NCBI GenBank assembly: GCA_902762385.1
Contig: CACWNQ010000001.1
Span: 62,001-126,000, forward strand
DNA from: an uncultured Bacteroidales bacterium
GTDB taxonomy: Bacteria; Bacteroidota; Bacteroidia; Bacteroidales; Muribaculaceae
DNA: 64,000 bases
Direction of reading: 5' to 3'
Shown: positions 16,849-26,831 of the stretch, in pieces
How the letters are laid out: every line of letters starts with the position of its first letter
Numbering within the stretch: position 1 is the stretch's first letter
The notes under the pieces: model-generated
The model's input: the letters and a program-made list of their open reading frames with translations, nothing else
Databases searched by the model: none
Told to the model about the DNA's origin: nothing
Program-made: the position numbers and the translations under genes

Positions 16849-17601
16849 ATGAGTGATTTCAAAACATATAGTTTGAACTTGCATGGTCGCCTTGTTGAGA
16901 TTACTCAACCACTGGTGATGGGAATCGTCAATGCAACCCCCGATTCGTTCTACGATTGTAGTAGGGCGCCTGATGCCGAAGCCATTCAGGTACGTGTGAA
17001 AGAAATGATAGAGCAGGGTGCTGACATTGTCGATATTGGGGCATGTTCCACGCGCCCCGGTGCCGAGGTCGTTAGCTCTAGCGATGAGATGAAAAGACTT
17101 GATGTGGCCCTTGCTGCGGCTAGGAAAGCAGCCCCCGATGCCATTATCTCGGTCGACACTTTTAGGGCCGATGTGGCACGGCATTGTGTTGAGCATTTGG
17201 GAGCCGATATTATAAATGATATATCGGGTGGAGACCTTGATACTTCTATGCACTCTACTGTCGCCCAATTGCAGGTTCCTTACATAGTTATGCACATGCG
17301 TGGCACTCCGGCCACAATGCAGCAGTTCACTCAATACGATGGTGATGTGACCGTTGAGCAGAACTATCGCCTTCTTGAGTGTCTTGACACTTTCCATTCA
17401 TTAGGAGTGCCGTTGCTGGTGGGAGTTTCTCGCAAGTCGATGATTCAACGTGTGCTAGATTGCAGTGCCCAAGATGCACTCAACGGCACCACTGTTATTA
17501 ATACCATTGCCTTGATGAAAGGAGCTCACATCTTGCGGGTGCACGATGTGAAAGCCGCGGTCGAGGCACGAACACTTGTTTCTTTCACAAGAAATCATTA
17601 A
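16849..17601 (+). CDS. folP: dihydropteroate synthase
   Basis: A 250-residue TIM-barrel enzyme that joins 6-hydroxymethyl-dihydropterin pyrophosphate to p-aminobenzoate in folate synthesis. Motifs: MGIVNATPDSFYDCSR near residue 24, GACSTRPGA near 64, SVDTFRADVA near 104 and HMRGTPATMQ near 145. It is slightly short for the family, with an abbreviated N-terminus. It begins 4 bp after the SNF transporter and is followed by cdaA after 35 bp, a pairing that is common in Bacteroidetes. Confidence 0.94.
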   Translation: MSDFKTYSLNLHGRLVEITQPLVMGIVNATPDSFYDCSRAPDAEAIQVRVKEMIEQGADIVDIGACSTRPGAEVVSSSDEMKRLDVALAAARKAAPDAIISVDTFRADVARHCVEHLGADIINDISGGDLDTSMHSTVAQLQVPYIVMHMRGTPATMQQFTQYDGDVTVEQNYRLLECLDTFHSLGVPLLVGVSRKSMIQRVLDCSAQDALNGTTVINTIALMKGAHILRVHDVKAAVEARTLVSFTRNH

Positions 17602-17636
17602 TTTTGCAAGTTGTAAACAAAAAACTCAGTTTCTAG

Positions 17637-18401
17637 ATGTTTTCATTTGGCATTAAAGACATAGTCGACATTCTGCTGGTCGCAGTCCTGCTTTATTACA
17701 CCTATCGCTCGATGAAGGAAAGTGGTGCGCTCAACATCTTTGTGGGTGTCTTTGCCTTTATTGTGGCCTGGGTTATAGTTGATAAGCTTCTCGACATGAA
17801 GCTCTTGGGAACCATTATGGACCGCATTATCGACAGTGGAATCTTTATTCTTATCATCATTTTCCAGGACCAGATTAAGCGATTCCTCACTGAGTTGGGT
17901 TCTAAGCGTGGCTGGAAATCGATATCACGGTTATGGCAGGGGAGCCAATCAAAGGGTGGTCGCAAGAAATGGGTCATGCCTATTGTGTATGCATGTATGA
18001 GTCTGTCTAAGTCAAAGACTGGTGCGCTCATAGTTATTAGGAAGGCTTTCTCACTTGAGGACTATGAGCACTCGGGCGATATTATAAATGCCGAGGTCAA
18101 CAACCGCTTGCTTGAGAATATATTTTTCAAGAACAGTCCCCTTCACGATGGTGCTGTGATAATTGACGAGGGAAAAATTAAGGCTGCTGGTTGCATTCTC
18201 CCTGTATCGCACGACACTAGTTTGCCAAAGTATCTAGGACTGCGCCACCGCTCAGCATTGGGAATCTCTCAAGCTACCGATGCTATTGCAGTGGTGGTAA
18301 GTGAGGAGACAGGAAACATTTCCTACGCTTACCGTGGTGAGATGCATCTAAAGCTCACTAGCACTGATCTTGAGCATGCCCTCTCTGAGCTCATTGATTG
18401 A
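17637..18401 (+). CDS. cdaA: diadenylate cyclase CdaA
   Basis: A 254-residue membrane-bound enzyme making cyclic di-AMP from two ATP. Three N-terminal membrane helices (about 8-75) precede the DAC/DisA_N domain, which shows the catalytic DGA motif in NSPLHDGAVIIDEGKI and the RHRSALG motif. Cyclic di-AMP commonly controls potassium and osmolyte balance. No CdaR-type regulator gene is adjacent; the gene sits behind folP. Confidence 0.94.
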   Translation: MFSFGIKDIVDILLVAVLLYYTYRSMKESGALNIFVGVFAFIVAWVIVDKLLDMKLLGTIMDRIIDSGIFILIIIFQDQIKRFLTELGSKRGWKSISRLWQGSQSKGGRKKWVMPIVYACMSLSKSKTGALIVIRKAFSLEDYEHSGDIINAEVNNRLLENIFFKNSPLHDGAVIIDEGKIKAAGCILPVSHDTSLPKYLGLRHRSALGISQATDAIAVVVSEETGNISYAYRGEMHLKLTSTDLEHALSELID

Positions 18402-18446
18402 TGATGACAATTCAAATAAAATAATTATAATAAATAATTTGCCCCT

Positions 18447-19031
18447 TTGTTTCTTATCAACGATAATACACTGGTGACGCTCGATGTTGTGGAGCGATTC
18501 TTCTGTTGCGACATTGACTCTTGCTTGGGCCAGTGCTGCATCGATGGCGATGCTGGTGCACCATTAACACCCGATGAGGAACAAGAGATAAGGCGAATTT
18601 TGCCCGAGATTTGGGATGACTTGTTGCCACGGGCACAGCAGGAGATTGAGCAGAATGGTTTATCTTATCTTGATCCTGAGGGTGAGTTGGTCACTCAGAT
18701 TCTAGACGGTAGCAATTGCGTTTTCTCATGTTATGCACCAGGTGGCAAGTGCATATGTGCCATTGAGAAGGCTTATCGTGAGGGGCGCATTTCATTCATC
18801 AAACCTATCTCGTGCGCACTATATCCCTTGCGACTCAAGACATTAAGCAATGGCAATGTGGCTGTGAATTATCATCGATGGAAGATTTGCAAGAGTGCCG
18901 AGGTGCTGGGGCGTTCTCGTGGAGTCCGTGTTTACCAGTTCCTTAAGGAACCATTGATTCGACGCTTCGGTCAACAGTGGTACGATGAACTTGTGGCAAA
19001 CTGTGAGTTATACATCAAGCAATACCTATAG
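18447..19031 (+). CDS. DUF3109 family Cys-rich protein
   Basis: A 194-residue protein of DUF3109 (YkgJ-like metal-cluster proteins). Cysteines lie in CCDIDSCLGQCCIDGDAG near the N-terminus, CVFSC and CICAIE in the middle and SCALYPLR further on, a set likely to bind zinc or iron. Its exact role is unknown. The only start consistent with the family N-terminus is TTG at 18447, because TAA lies 12 bp upstream in frame and no ATG occurs before the Cys motif. It is last in the tatA-to-cdaA run. Confidence 0.82.
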   Translation: MFLINDNTLVTLDVVERFFCCDIDSCLGQCCIDGDAGAPLTPDEEQEIRRILPEIWDDLLPRAQQEIEQNGLSYLDPEGELVTQILDGSNCVFSCYAPGGKCICAIEKAYREGRISFIKPISCALYPLRLKTLSNGNVAVNYHRWKICKSAEVLGRSRGVRVYQFLKEPLIRRFGQQWYDELVANCELYIKQYL

Positions 19032-19198
19032 TTGGGTGAAAACAAGATAAGAAACACATTTTTTTCATTTCATATACTCGTTTTACTATGATGACTCAAA
19101 GCAGTGATTGCTTTGAGTTATCTTCTTATAGTGCTTTTTATGAAGCATGTACCTCATGTGAGAATAAATGTAAAAAAAGGTTGGTCTGTGGCGTATCG

Positions 19199-19510
19199 CT
19201 ATTTTGGGGGAAGAACTTCGAGTTTATCATTTACTCGGTCTTTACTCCAAAAATGTGCATCACAATTGTTGCAACCCCAATCGGGATCATAGTAATCCAT
19301 CTCACATTTCCCAATATAATAGCCTGGAGGTGATGTGGAGTCGGCAAGGCCATATATGACGTTAAATACTGACGGCTTACCACAAATTGGACAAGTGTCA
19401 GGTTTCTGGTCAAAACAATCATTGGAAGAAATGCTGAATTTTGTACTATCGGAATAGCAACTAGCAAAAGATAGTACAATAACCAGCAAAGCCAAGTGTA
19501 ATAAGCGCAT
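19199..19510 (-). CDS. small lipoprotein with two CxxC pairs
   Basis: A 103-residue protein with a lipoprotein signal whose lipobox ends FASC (Cys near residue 18). The mature part has CPICG near residue 40 and CNNC near 78, spaced like a zinc ribbon, with a Tyr/Asp-rich stretch between. I do not recognise the family. It starts 21 bp after the lon stop and is probably co-transcribed with lon. Confidence 0.6.
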   Translation of the reverse strand: MRLLHLALLVIVLSFASCYSDSTKFSISSNDCFDQKPDTCPICGKPSVFNVIYGLADSTSPPGYYIGKCEMDYYDPDWGCNNCDAHFWSKDRVNDKLEVLPPK

Positions 19511-19531
19511 TATGATTAATACAATTAAGTG

Positions 19532-21976
19532 TTACAATTCAATTGCATCTTTCACTTTGTCGGGAAGAAGAGCGAAATCGATGACTTCCTTTATGGTGTT
19601 AACAAAGTGGAAGGTTAGACCTTTAAGATATATGTCATTAATCTCATCGATATCTTTCTTGTTGTCGCGGCACAAAATGATGTCGGTAATTCCAGCGCGC
19701 TTGGCGGCAAGAATTTTCTCCTTTATGCCACCCACTGGCAGTACTTTTCCTCGCAATGTAATCTCACCTGTCATTGCCACATGGTCACGCACTTTGCGTT
19801 GGGTAAACGACGACACGAGCGAAGTCACCATTGTCACACCAGCCGATGGACCGTCCTTAGGAATGGCACCTTCGGGAACGTGGATGTGCACATTGTACTT
19901 GTCGAAGAGCTCGTAGTCAATGTCGAATATTTGACTATGGCTCTTGAGATATTGCAAAGCAATCATTGCACTCTCTTTCATCACATCGCCCAAGTTGCCT
20001 GTGAGAGTGAGTTTCTCGCCTTTGCCACGTGAGAGGGCGCTCTCGATAAAGAGAATTTCGCCACCCACAGCAGTCCAGGCAAGACCGGTAACTACTCCTG
20101 CAAACTCGTTGCCTTCGTAACGGTCGCTGTTGAAATCGCGTGCTCCCAGATATTCTTTGAGGCTTGCCGTGTCGATACTCTTGGCAAACTCATCACCACT
20201 TGCTTTCTTGCGCGCAACTTTACGCAGCACCTTGGCAATCTTCTTCTCAAGTTCACGCACACCGCTTTCGCGGGTGTATCCATCAATGATTTCAGTCAGA
20301 GTTGCTTTGGGGAAGGTGATTTCTTTCTTTCCAAAGCCGTTCTCTTCTAGTTGCTTTGGCACTAAGTGCTTGCGAGCAATCTCAATTTTTTCCTCGGGGA
20401 TGTAACCGTTAATCTCTATCACTTCCATTCGGTCGAGAAGAGGTTTGGAAATGGTACCAAGGTTATTGGCTGTAGCTATAAAGAGAACTTTCGACAAGTC
20501 GTAGTCCACGTCAAGATAGTTGTCATGAAAGTGACCGTTTTGCTCAGGGTCAAGCACTTCGAGCAATGCCGATGCAGGGTCTCCCTTGAAATCTTTTCCC
20601 ACTTTGTCAATTTCGTCGAGTACAATCACTGGGTTGCTGCTCCCACACTTGCTCATTGCTTCGATGATGCGGCCAGGCATTGCGCCAATGTAGGTGCGAC
20701 GATGCCCTCTAATTTCGGCTTCATCATGCAATCCTCCCAGTGAGATGCGCTCATACTTGCGGTTCAAGGCCTCGGCAACCGAGCGTCCAAGCGATGTTTT
20801 ACCCACTCCTGGAGGGCCATAGAGGCACAGGATTGGAGCTTTGAGATCGCCACGCAACTTTAGCACCGACAAATGTTCAAGAATACGGTCCTTCACATTC
20901 TCAAGCCCGTAGTGGTCATGGTTGAGTTTTGCCTCCACCTTTTTCAGGTTGAATGCGTCTTTTGTATACTCATTCCATGGCAGGTTGAGCATTGTGTCAA
21001 GGTAGGCATATTGTGTGCTGTAGTCGGGAGACTGCTGGTTTAGGCGCTCGAGCTTTTTGAGCTCTTTTTCAAAGTGCTTTTGTGTGCTTTCGTTCCATTT
21101 CTTCTCCTTGGCTCGTTTCTCTAATTCGGGTATATCGTCTTCGTTGTTGCCAAGCTCTTCTTGAATGGTGCGAATCTGCTGCTGCAGGAAGTGCTCACGT
21201 TGCTGTTGCGACAAGTCTTCGCGAGTGCGCAATTGAATGCTTGCCTTCAGGTCGATGAGCTGAGCCTCTTTGGTCAAGATTCCAAAGAGGTGATAGGCGC
21301 GATTCTTGATGTCGCTCTCTTGAAGTAGCGCTTGCTTGCTGCGTGGGTCAAACGGAATGTTGGTCGCAAGGAAGTGGATAAGATACACTGGGTCATCAAT
21401 GTTGCTTATAGCGAACTTGAGCTCACGTCCAGCATCACCCATCTTGTTGAGCATATCATAGGTCAACTCCTTGATTGAACTGATGATAGCCTCAAACTCA
21501 CCGTCGTTCTTCTTGGGATATTTTTCTTTATAGAGCGAGATGTTGCCGCGCAAGTAAGGTTCACGGGTTGTAATCTCATCAAGAACAAAGCTTGAGCGAC
21601 CATGCAGTATCACATTGGTGGAGTCGTCGGGCAGCTTCAGCACCTTTATTACTTCGGCAACTGTGCCAACGGGGTAGAGGTCATCCTTGTCAGGGTCTTC
21701 TACTTCGCTGTCAATTTGGCAAACTACTGCCAAAGGTTCACCTGTTCGTTGAGAGTCTTTGATGGCATTAAGCGACTTGGTGCGTCCCACCATAACTGGC
21801 ATAGTCATGCCAGGAAATAGTACCATGTTGCGCAATGCTAACATGGGGACATCCTTTAATTCCTTTTCTTTCAGTAATTTGTCATCACTGTTGGCATGAA
21901 TCTCGGCGAAGATAGGGATGGCATGAGGGCCACCTTCGTTCATTTCAAAATCTATATCTTTATTAAAATCTATCAT
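19532..21976 (-). CDS. lon: ATP-dependent Lon protease
   Basis: An 814-residue cytosolic AAA+ protease that degrades misfolded and regulatory proteins. Order: N-terminal substrate domain (about 40-240), coiled-coil region rich in EELGNNEDD and KKLERL, AAA+ domain with Walker A GPPGVGKTS and Walker B VIVLDEIDK, then the protease domain with catalytic Ser in PKDGPSAGVTM and Lys in GGIKEKILAAKRAG. All key residues are present. It has a promoter box 35 bp upstream and shares the region with the divergent M48 gene. Confidence 0.97.
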   Translation of the reverse strand: MIDFNKDIDFEMNEGGPHAIPIFAEIHANSDDKLLKEKELKDVPMLALRNMVLFPGMTMPVMVGRTKSLNAIKDSQRTGEPLAVVCQIDSEVEDPDKDDLYPVGTVAEVIKVLKLPDDSTNVILHGRSSFVLDEITTREPYLRGNISLYKEKYPKKNDGEFEAIISSIKELTYDMLNKMGDAGRELKFAISNIDDPVYLIHFLATNIPFDPRSKQALLQESDIKNRAYHLFGILTKEAQLIDLKASIQLRTREDLSQQQREHFLQQQIRTIQEELGNNEDDIPELEKRAKEKKWNESTQKHFEKELKKLERLNQQSPDYSTQYAYLDTMLNLPWNEYTKDAFNLKKVEAKLNHDHYGLENVKDRILEHLSVLKLRGDLKAPILCLYGPPGVGKTSLGRSVAEALNRKYERISLGGLHDEAEIRGHRRTYIGAMPGRIIEAMSKCGSSNPVIVLDEIDKVGKDFKGDPASALLEVLDPEQNGHFHDNYLDVDYDLSKVLFIATANNLGTISKPLLDRMEVIEINGYIPEEKIEIARKHLVPKQLEENGFGKKEITFPKATLTEIIDGYTRESGVRELEKKIAKVLRKVARKKASGDEFAKSIDTASLKEYLGARDFNSDRYEGNEFAGVVTGLAWTAVGGEILFIESALSRGKGEKLTLTGNLGDVMKESAMIALQYLKSHSQIFDIDYELFDKYNVHIHVPEGAIPKDGPSAGVTMVTSLVSSFTQRKVRDHVAMTGEITLRGKVLPVGGIKEKILAAKRAGITDIILCRDNKKDIDEINDIYLKGLTFHFVNTIKEVIDFALLPDKVKDAIEL

Positions 21977-22010
21977 GTCAAATATTCATTTATTATCTAT
22001 TTTCAAACTG

Positions 22011-22018
22011 CAAAATTA
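22011..22018 (-). promoter_or_regulatory. -7 promoter box of lon
   Basis: TAATTTTG on the minus strand, 35 bp before the lon start. No heat-shock repeat element was recognised. Confidence 0.5.
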
Positions 22019-22084
22019 TATATTCTGCAAAACAAATGCCAAAAAACTTTGTGTGTTTTTTTGCGAGATTTGTTACAATTTTAT

Positions 22085-22092
22085 TAACTTTG
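22085..22092 (+). promoter_or_regulatory. -7 promoter box of the M48 peptidase gene
   Basis: TAACTTTG matches TAnnTTTG, 50 bp before the ATG at 22142. Confidence 0.5.
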
Positions 22093-22141
22093 CAGATTGT
22101 GAAAACCAACAAATCATTGACAAAAACTAAAACCATAAAAT

Positions 22142-23350
22142 ATGAGTAAATTAGATCCTAAATTGGAACTTGAGAAACAGCTGGGCAAACAAATCTACAC
22201 GGCCCTGCAAGGTGAAATAGTTGAAGAGGTGCTGCGCAAGACCAAGACGTCGAGTCGAGATGCTTATTGGCGTAGCAGCATGGAAGGTCACAGTCTCAGG
22301 GTGCAAAAGGAACTGCTGCCTGATATTTATGAGTTGTGCCAAGACGTTAAGAAGAAACTAAAATTTAAGGATGATGTTGATTTCTACATCACTGGTGACA
22401 GCGATGTGAATGCTTTTTCCCTTGCTGCCGAGGACGAAGGTGAGCATCACATCGTCAATGTGAATTCGGCTCTCTTCGACCTGATGAGCACCGATGAACT
22501 TAGATTTGTGATTGGTCACGAACTTGGCCACCTTATAAATAAAGATACCGCTTTGGCGCGTCTCATTGGCTTCGTCTTCCCCGAGGGAGCTGCAGTGCCG
22601 GTAACATTACAATATAAAATTAGACTTCATGAGCAGCTTGCTGAGCTCGTCGCTGATCGTTATGGTTATATAGCAACCGAGGACTTGGGAGTGTGTGTAA
22701 CTGCATTCTTTAAGATGGCATCTGGTCTCGACCTGCAGAAGATGAACGTGAGCATCGATGCTCTTATTGCCGACAATAACAAGCGACTCGATTACTTTCT
22801 CAAGGACAAAGGTATTAGCCGCTCTTCACATCCAGTAAATCCCATCCGAGTGCAGGCTCTGAACCTCTTTGCCACATGCAAAACTCAAGAAGAGTTACAA
22901 AAGGGGATGGACGAACTCATCTCTATCTTGCTCAAGGTGGGCGACGACGAGCTCGATGAGCACATGGCACGATTTATTGCCTCGGCAGGTCTCATCGTTG
23001 CCAGCAGCGACGATGAGATGAAAGAGGACGAGATTAACCAAATTATTGAGATGCTTGCCCGACTCAAGATCTTCCCACGCAAGTATCTTGAGGAAATTGC
23101 CCAAGGCGACGTGGTGAAGACCTTCAATGAAGCCGTCGATGGTATCCTCAAGATAAATCCTGGAATGCGCTCGAGCCTGCTTGAATACATGATTCACATC
23201 GCATTGAGCGACAAGATTATAGCACGCAAGGAGGTCGATCTACTCTACGAGTTTGGCGCAAGCATTGCCCTCAGCGAGATGGAGGTAGCCACAGCTATTG
23301 CCCTGTCGATTCAGCGCAACTATCTCCCCAGTCTCGAGTCAATCTGCTAA
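22142..23350 (+). CDS. M48 family metallopeptidase, soluble
   Basis: A 402-residue protein with the zinc-peptidase motif HELGH at residues 126-130 and a probable third ligand Glu in LAELVADRYGY near residue 172. Unlike HtpX it has no membrane helix or signal peptide, so it should act in the cytosol. The C-terminal 150 residues form an acidic helical domain resembling a TerB-like helical bundle (DEINQIIEMLARL, ARKEVDLLYEFG). Substrate unknown. It is monocistronic, convergent with the next gene. Confidence 0.82.
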   Translation: MSKLDPKLELEKQLGKQIYTALQGEIVEEVLRKTKTSSRDAYWRSSMEGHSLRVQKELLPDIYELCQDVKKKLKFKDDVDFYITGDSDVNAFSLAAEDEGEHHIVNVNSALFDLMSTDELRFVIGHELGHLINKDTALARLIGFVFPEGAAVPVTLQYKIRLHEQLAELVADRYGYIATEDLGVCVTAFFKMASGLDLQKMNVSIDALIADNNKRLDYFLKDKGISRSSHPVNPIRVQALNLFATCKTQEELQKGMDELISILLKVGDDELDEHMARFIASAGLIVASSDDEMKEDEINQIIEMLARLKIFPRKYLEEIAQGDVVKTFNEAVDGILKINPGMRSSLLEYMIHIALSDKIIARKEVDLLYEFGASIALSEMEVATAIALSIQRNYLPSLESIC

Positions 23351-23415
23351 CTTTAAGCATTCACAAAAAAACTGTCACCATTTAAAAAAACGTCATCAAG
23401 GTAGGCTTAAAAATA

Positions 23416-23447
23416 GCTGGTTGCTGCCTTTACGGTCAGCAACCAGC
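23416..23447. terminator. bidirectional terminator
   Basis: GCTGGTTGCTG pairs perfectly with CAGCAACCAGC (11 bp) between the convergent M48 and large secreted-protein genes. Confidence 0.7.
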
Positions 23448-23475
23448 ATTGTTTATAGACTGAGATTACTAATTC

Positions 23476-26373
23476 TTATCTTATAACCTTAGTGGTAGAG
23501 GTTGTGCCATCGTTGTAGCGTGTTACCATTACATTGACTCCTGGATGTGGGCGACTTGATCCCACACCTAGCATGTTATAATAAGTCACGCTCACTGGTT
23601 GTGCCTCAACATTGATAGTTCCCACAGCAGTTGGAGTACCGTTGTTGAATGTTATTATTATGATGTCTTCGGCAATAAAGTAGTCTTTGCCGTCGTTTGC
23701 CTTTGGGGTAGCGATAGCAGGAGCAAAGTCGGGTTCACCTCCCTCACCCCCCTCACCGGGATTATCTCCAGGGATAGAGGTGGCATATAGACGCACGATA
23801 TATTTCACTTCCTTTTTTCCATTGAATACCCAATCGAGGAAGATGTCATCAACTTGCTTGTTGTCATTGCCAGGGTAGAAATCGCGGAGGCAATCGTAAT
23901 CGCTTGCCCATAATGTTTGTCCGTGATCATCCTGCCCACTATTATTCTTTTCAAGGTTGAGCAATATCTCATTAGAGAATTGAGTGGGTGCGCCTTCCTG
24001 GTTCTCCACTACACGCCACAGGCGGTAGTAGTACACGTAATTGATGTCGCTCTTTCTTGGCAATATTGGAGTTATTCCTAGTTTTACCAGGTAACCCAAC
24101 ATAGGTCCAGTAGAACCAGCGAAAGGATCGGTTTTCATCATACCCTTCACTGCAAGTTTCACTTGTGGGTAACTTACGCTCTTAATGTCACAACCATAAG
24201 TGTTGGGTTTGTTCTGGTCGCCACCGTAATGCGTAGTGATGACAGGCACGTAACGACTTTCCTCATCGGCTACTGACTGGTTCTCGTCGGTTACAGTGAT
24301 GTCGCCGCCTTCTTGAGTAAAATGTTGAATACCGGTTTGCACGTTGAGGTGTCCGTCAGTACCCACGACATAGACGTGATACTCGCCATTGTTGTCGAAG
24401 TGCTCGGCCTTTCCTACAGCATAGTTGCCATTGTCATCCAATCTATAGACATAATAGTCTGACAAGTTGGCCGAAGGGTCGTTAATGGCATGGAATGTAA
24501 TCTTGTTGCATGGTGCAGCGCGCAAGCTGTGATCAGTATCGCTTGTTATTTGTGCGTTAGTGTAACCCACGCCATTCACTGTGCTGGTGGTCTTGTAAAC
24601 TGGTACATCCTGAGTGTTGCTGTAGAGTCCTTCGTTTTGTTCAAACTTATAAGTGTATTTATTCGACTGCTCGTTGGTTTTGGTCGATGCAGTAAAGCGG
24701 TCGATGACAAAGACGGTAGAACCGGCAAAGTCGTTGATGATGCCATTAGTAGTGGGAACTTCGTTATCAAATACCAAGCCCTCTTCGGTTACCTGAGTCT
24801 CGGCATTGTAATTCACAGTGTAATTGTAGCCTTCTTGACCTTCTTGTTGTGTGAACTGTACAGTAGCAATGGTGACCTTATCGCCGTTTGCGTCGGTGCG
24901 GGTTACATTATATTCTTCTTGGTTGTTCTTGAGGGCGACGAAGTCTTCGGCACTGGTGGGGCGAATCGAAAGTTTGTTCTTATAGATGTTCACTTCATGA
25001 GTGACATCATATCTACTGCGATATTCCGAAACTTGAGTAAAGAATGGGCTATAGCCTGGAATAGTGATTGTGCGGACAGGTGACTCGGCTTGAAGGGTAA
25101 TCAGTGGCTTGCCATCCTTTTTGATTATTTGCCCGTCGTTGTCGTAGTTGATAGTTTGGGCCTCAATCACATATTTGATGGTTTGAAGGTCGGTAGTTTG
25201 CTGTATGAGGTAGTCATGGTGCTTGGTAACCACAAGGCCATTAACAGGATCTTTGGCAACGTCCTCTATAAGTGTGCGTGTATTGTCTTCATTAAGGATA
25301 TAGACATAGTAGTGCTGGGGAACATCTACGCCCAGTTTTTCAGAAGTGAACGATGTGTCCCAGTCCAAGTTAACTTTATAGTATCCTTTAGTATCAGAGG
25401 GGGTTGCCGTTGCATTGAGTGACGCAGTGTACATCAACACCTTGGGCATCACATCTGGATGGTTATAGGCTTGTCCGCCATAGAAGCAGTAATAGTTTTG
25501 ATTGCTAGCTTGAGATGAATTAGGAGCCCTATTGTACTCAAATCTGCGGTCGGGAATGAAGATTGTGAGGTTGTTTAGGCTAAAAGCTTCACCTGATTGT
25601 GAAATAGTGAACCAGTGTCCATTGTCAACGGTTCCCACATCGGCACAGTCGTGATAGCATAGATAGCTGTTGCCATTGCGCATATCGTTGATGAAATTGT
25701 CGGTGGCATGGGAGCCATTATTTGTGTTGACGGGACTTATTTGCTCAAACAGACGATACAATGGGCGGTCATGTGTGTTTCTTGTTTTTCCCTTCGAGAT
25801 GAAGAAAAAACGGTTTGCTGCTCCATCTATCGAGAACAAATACCCTGGATTGCTGGCGTCATGAACTCGGGTGAAGTTTGTGATGAGTTTGACCGAAGAA
25901 TAGGCATGGTCAATGTATGTCCAAGCTGACCAGTTTGCCTGCGGTGTTTTAGATGTCCAACCCTCTTTAAACTGCACCAGCAACAGCGTCATGCCATCTT
26001 GGTCGGGGTTGGGATAGTTAGTTGCATCGGCAGTGCCCAAGGTCCAAGGGGTACCTTGATTGGCATTGTTGAGATAATTCAAAAGGTTGTCGGTTGTGCC
26101 GTTGTAGTTATACCCATAATGAATGCCAGGTATAGTCTTGTCGGTATACACGGCCTTGAGTAGTGCGATGATGTGGTCGGGGGTGGTGGCCTCATCGGTA
26201 AGGTTAGCGGTCTTTGTCTCACCGCCTTCAGTGTACTGGAATGTGTAGTTTGAATAGTCAAAGTTTGTGACCATCGGAGCAATTGTTTGTGCCGAGGAAA
26301 GACTATTCCCCCATGCAAGCACAATCGCAATCATACAAAATGCTTTAAAGAGCTTTAAATTAAGTGTTTTCAT
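23476..26373 (-). CDS. large secreted protein with C-terminal sorting-like tail
   Basis: A 965-residue exported protein with a signal peptide (MKTLNLKLFKAFCMIAIVLA...). I place the start at 26373; an upstream in-frame ATG at 26460 lies at the promoter box. The body is mostly beta-rich with repeated YYVYRLDDNG/YYVYILNEDN modules, suggesting Ig-like or fibronectin-like domains, then a Gly/Glu-rich linker (GEGGEGGE). The last 45 residues, with YYNMLGVGSS and VNVMVTRYNDG, resemble secretion tails of Bacteroidales surface proteins. No catalytic motif is recognised. Function unknown. Confidence 0.75.
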   Translation of the reverse strand: MKTLNLKLFKAFCMIAIVLAWGNSLSSAQTIAPMVTNFDYSNYTFQYTEGGETKTANLTDEATTPDHIIALLKAVYTDKTIPGIHYGYNYNGTTDNLLNYLNNANQGTPWTLGTADATNYPNPDQDGMTLLLVQFKEGWTSKTPQANWSAWTYIDHAYSSVKLITNFTRVHDASNPGYLFSIDGAANRFFFISKGKTRNTHDRPLYRLFEQISPVNTNNGSHATDNFINDMRNGNSYLCYHDCADVGTVDNGHWFTISQSGEAFSLNNLTIFIPDRRFEYNRAPNSSQASNQNYYCFYGGQAYNHPDVMPKVLMYTASLNATATPSDTKGYYKVNLDWDTSFTSEKLGVDVPQHYYVYILNEDNTRTLIEDVAKDPVNGLVVTKHHDYLIQQTTDLQTIKYVIEAQTINYDNDGQIIKKDGKPLITLQAESPVRTITIPGYSPFFTQVSEYRSRYDVTHEVNIYKNKLSIRPTSAEDFVALKNNQEEYNVTRTDANGDKVTIATVQFTQQEGQEGYNYTVNYNAETQVTEEGLVFDNEVPTTNGIINDFAGSTVFVIDRFTASTKTNEQSNKYTYKFEQNEGLYSNTQDVPVYKTTSTVNGVGYTNAQITSDTDHSLRAAPCNKITFHAINDPSANLSDYYVYRLDDNGNYAVGKAEHFDNNGEYHVYVVGTDGHLNVQTGIQHFTQEGGDITVTDENQSVADEESRYVPVITTHYGGDQNKPNTYGCDIKSVSYPQVKLAVKGMMKTDPFAGSTGPMLGYLVKLGITPILPRKSDINYVYYYRLWRVVENQEGAPTQFSNEILLNLEKNNSGQDDHGQTLWASDYDCLRDFYPGNDNKQVDDIFLDWVFNGKKEVKYIVRLYATSIPGDNPGEGGEGGEPDFAPAIATPKANDGKDYFIAEDIIIITFNNGTPTAVGTINVEAQPVSVTYYNMLGVGSSRPHPGVNVMVTRYNDGTTSTTKVIR

Positions 26374-26424
26374 TTGGATAAATATAAAAAAGTAATAATA
26401 ACAAATGATTTTATATAAGGATTT

Positions 26425-26442
26425 GCAATCCAACTGGATTGC
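26425..26442 (-). repeat. short hairpin in 5' leader
   Basis: GCAATCC pairs with GGATTGC around a 4-base loop, between the promoter box at 26458-26465 and the start at 26373. Confidence 0.4.
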
Positions 26443-26457
26443 GTAAAATTGCGACCG

Positions 26458-26465
26458 CAAAATTA
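26458..26465 (-). promoter_or_regulatory. -7 promoter box of the large secreted-protein gene
   Basis: TAATTTTG on the minus strand, 85 bp before the start at 26373. Confidence 0.45.
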
Positions 26466-26831
26466 ATCTTTATCAACAAAATAGCGACTATTATAAATGA
26501 TAAAAAATGTTAAAGTAATGTAAATTTCGCTTAAAAACACACCATCTATATGCGTTATTTATTTTTAATGGCATTTCAATTTATATAAAATTGCCATTGA
26601 AAAGCTGCAACAATTAATCGTTGATTGTAATGTTCATATTGGTTTTGCTCATTCTAGACTCCTCCTTGCCCCTACTTTTTTGTGTAAAAAAGTGAAAATT
26701 ATGGGTTATATTTTGTTGTTTCGGGAAATTGTTGTAATTTAGTGCACGAATTCAATGTGTGCCCTAGAGAGGGTATAATTATTGCAAAAATAAGAATACA
26801 CATAACATAAACAACAAATTTCTTTTGTAGA
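26466..26831. other. AT-rich divergent intergenic region
   Basis: No ORF. It contains an inverted repeat AATGGCA (26567-26573) and TGCCATT (26592-26598) that could be an operator or weak terminator. The iorA promoter should lie here but no exact TAnnTTTG match is present. Confidence 0.45.

Noticed and set aside
19088-19333. An 81-codon plus-strand frame between DUF3109 and lon
   Set aside because: Most of it lies opposite the small Cys-pair lipoprotein, which has a clear lipobox; this frame has no features of its own.
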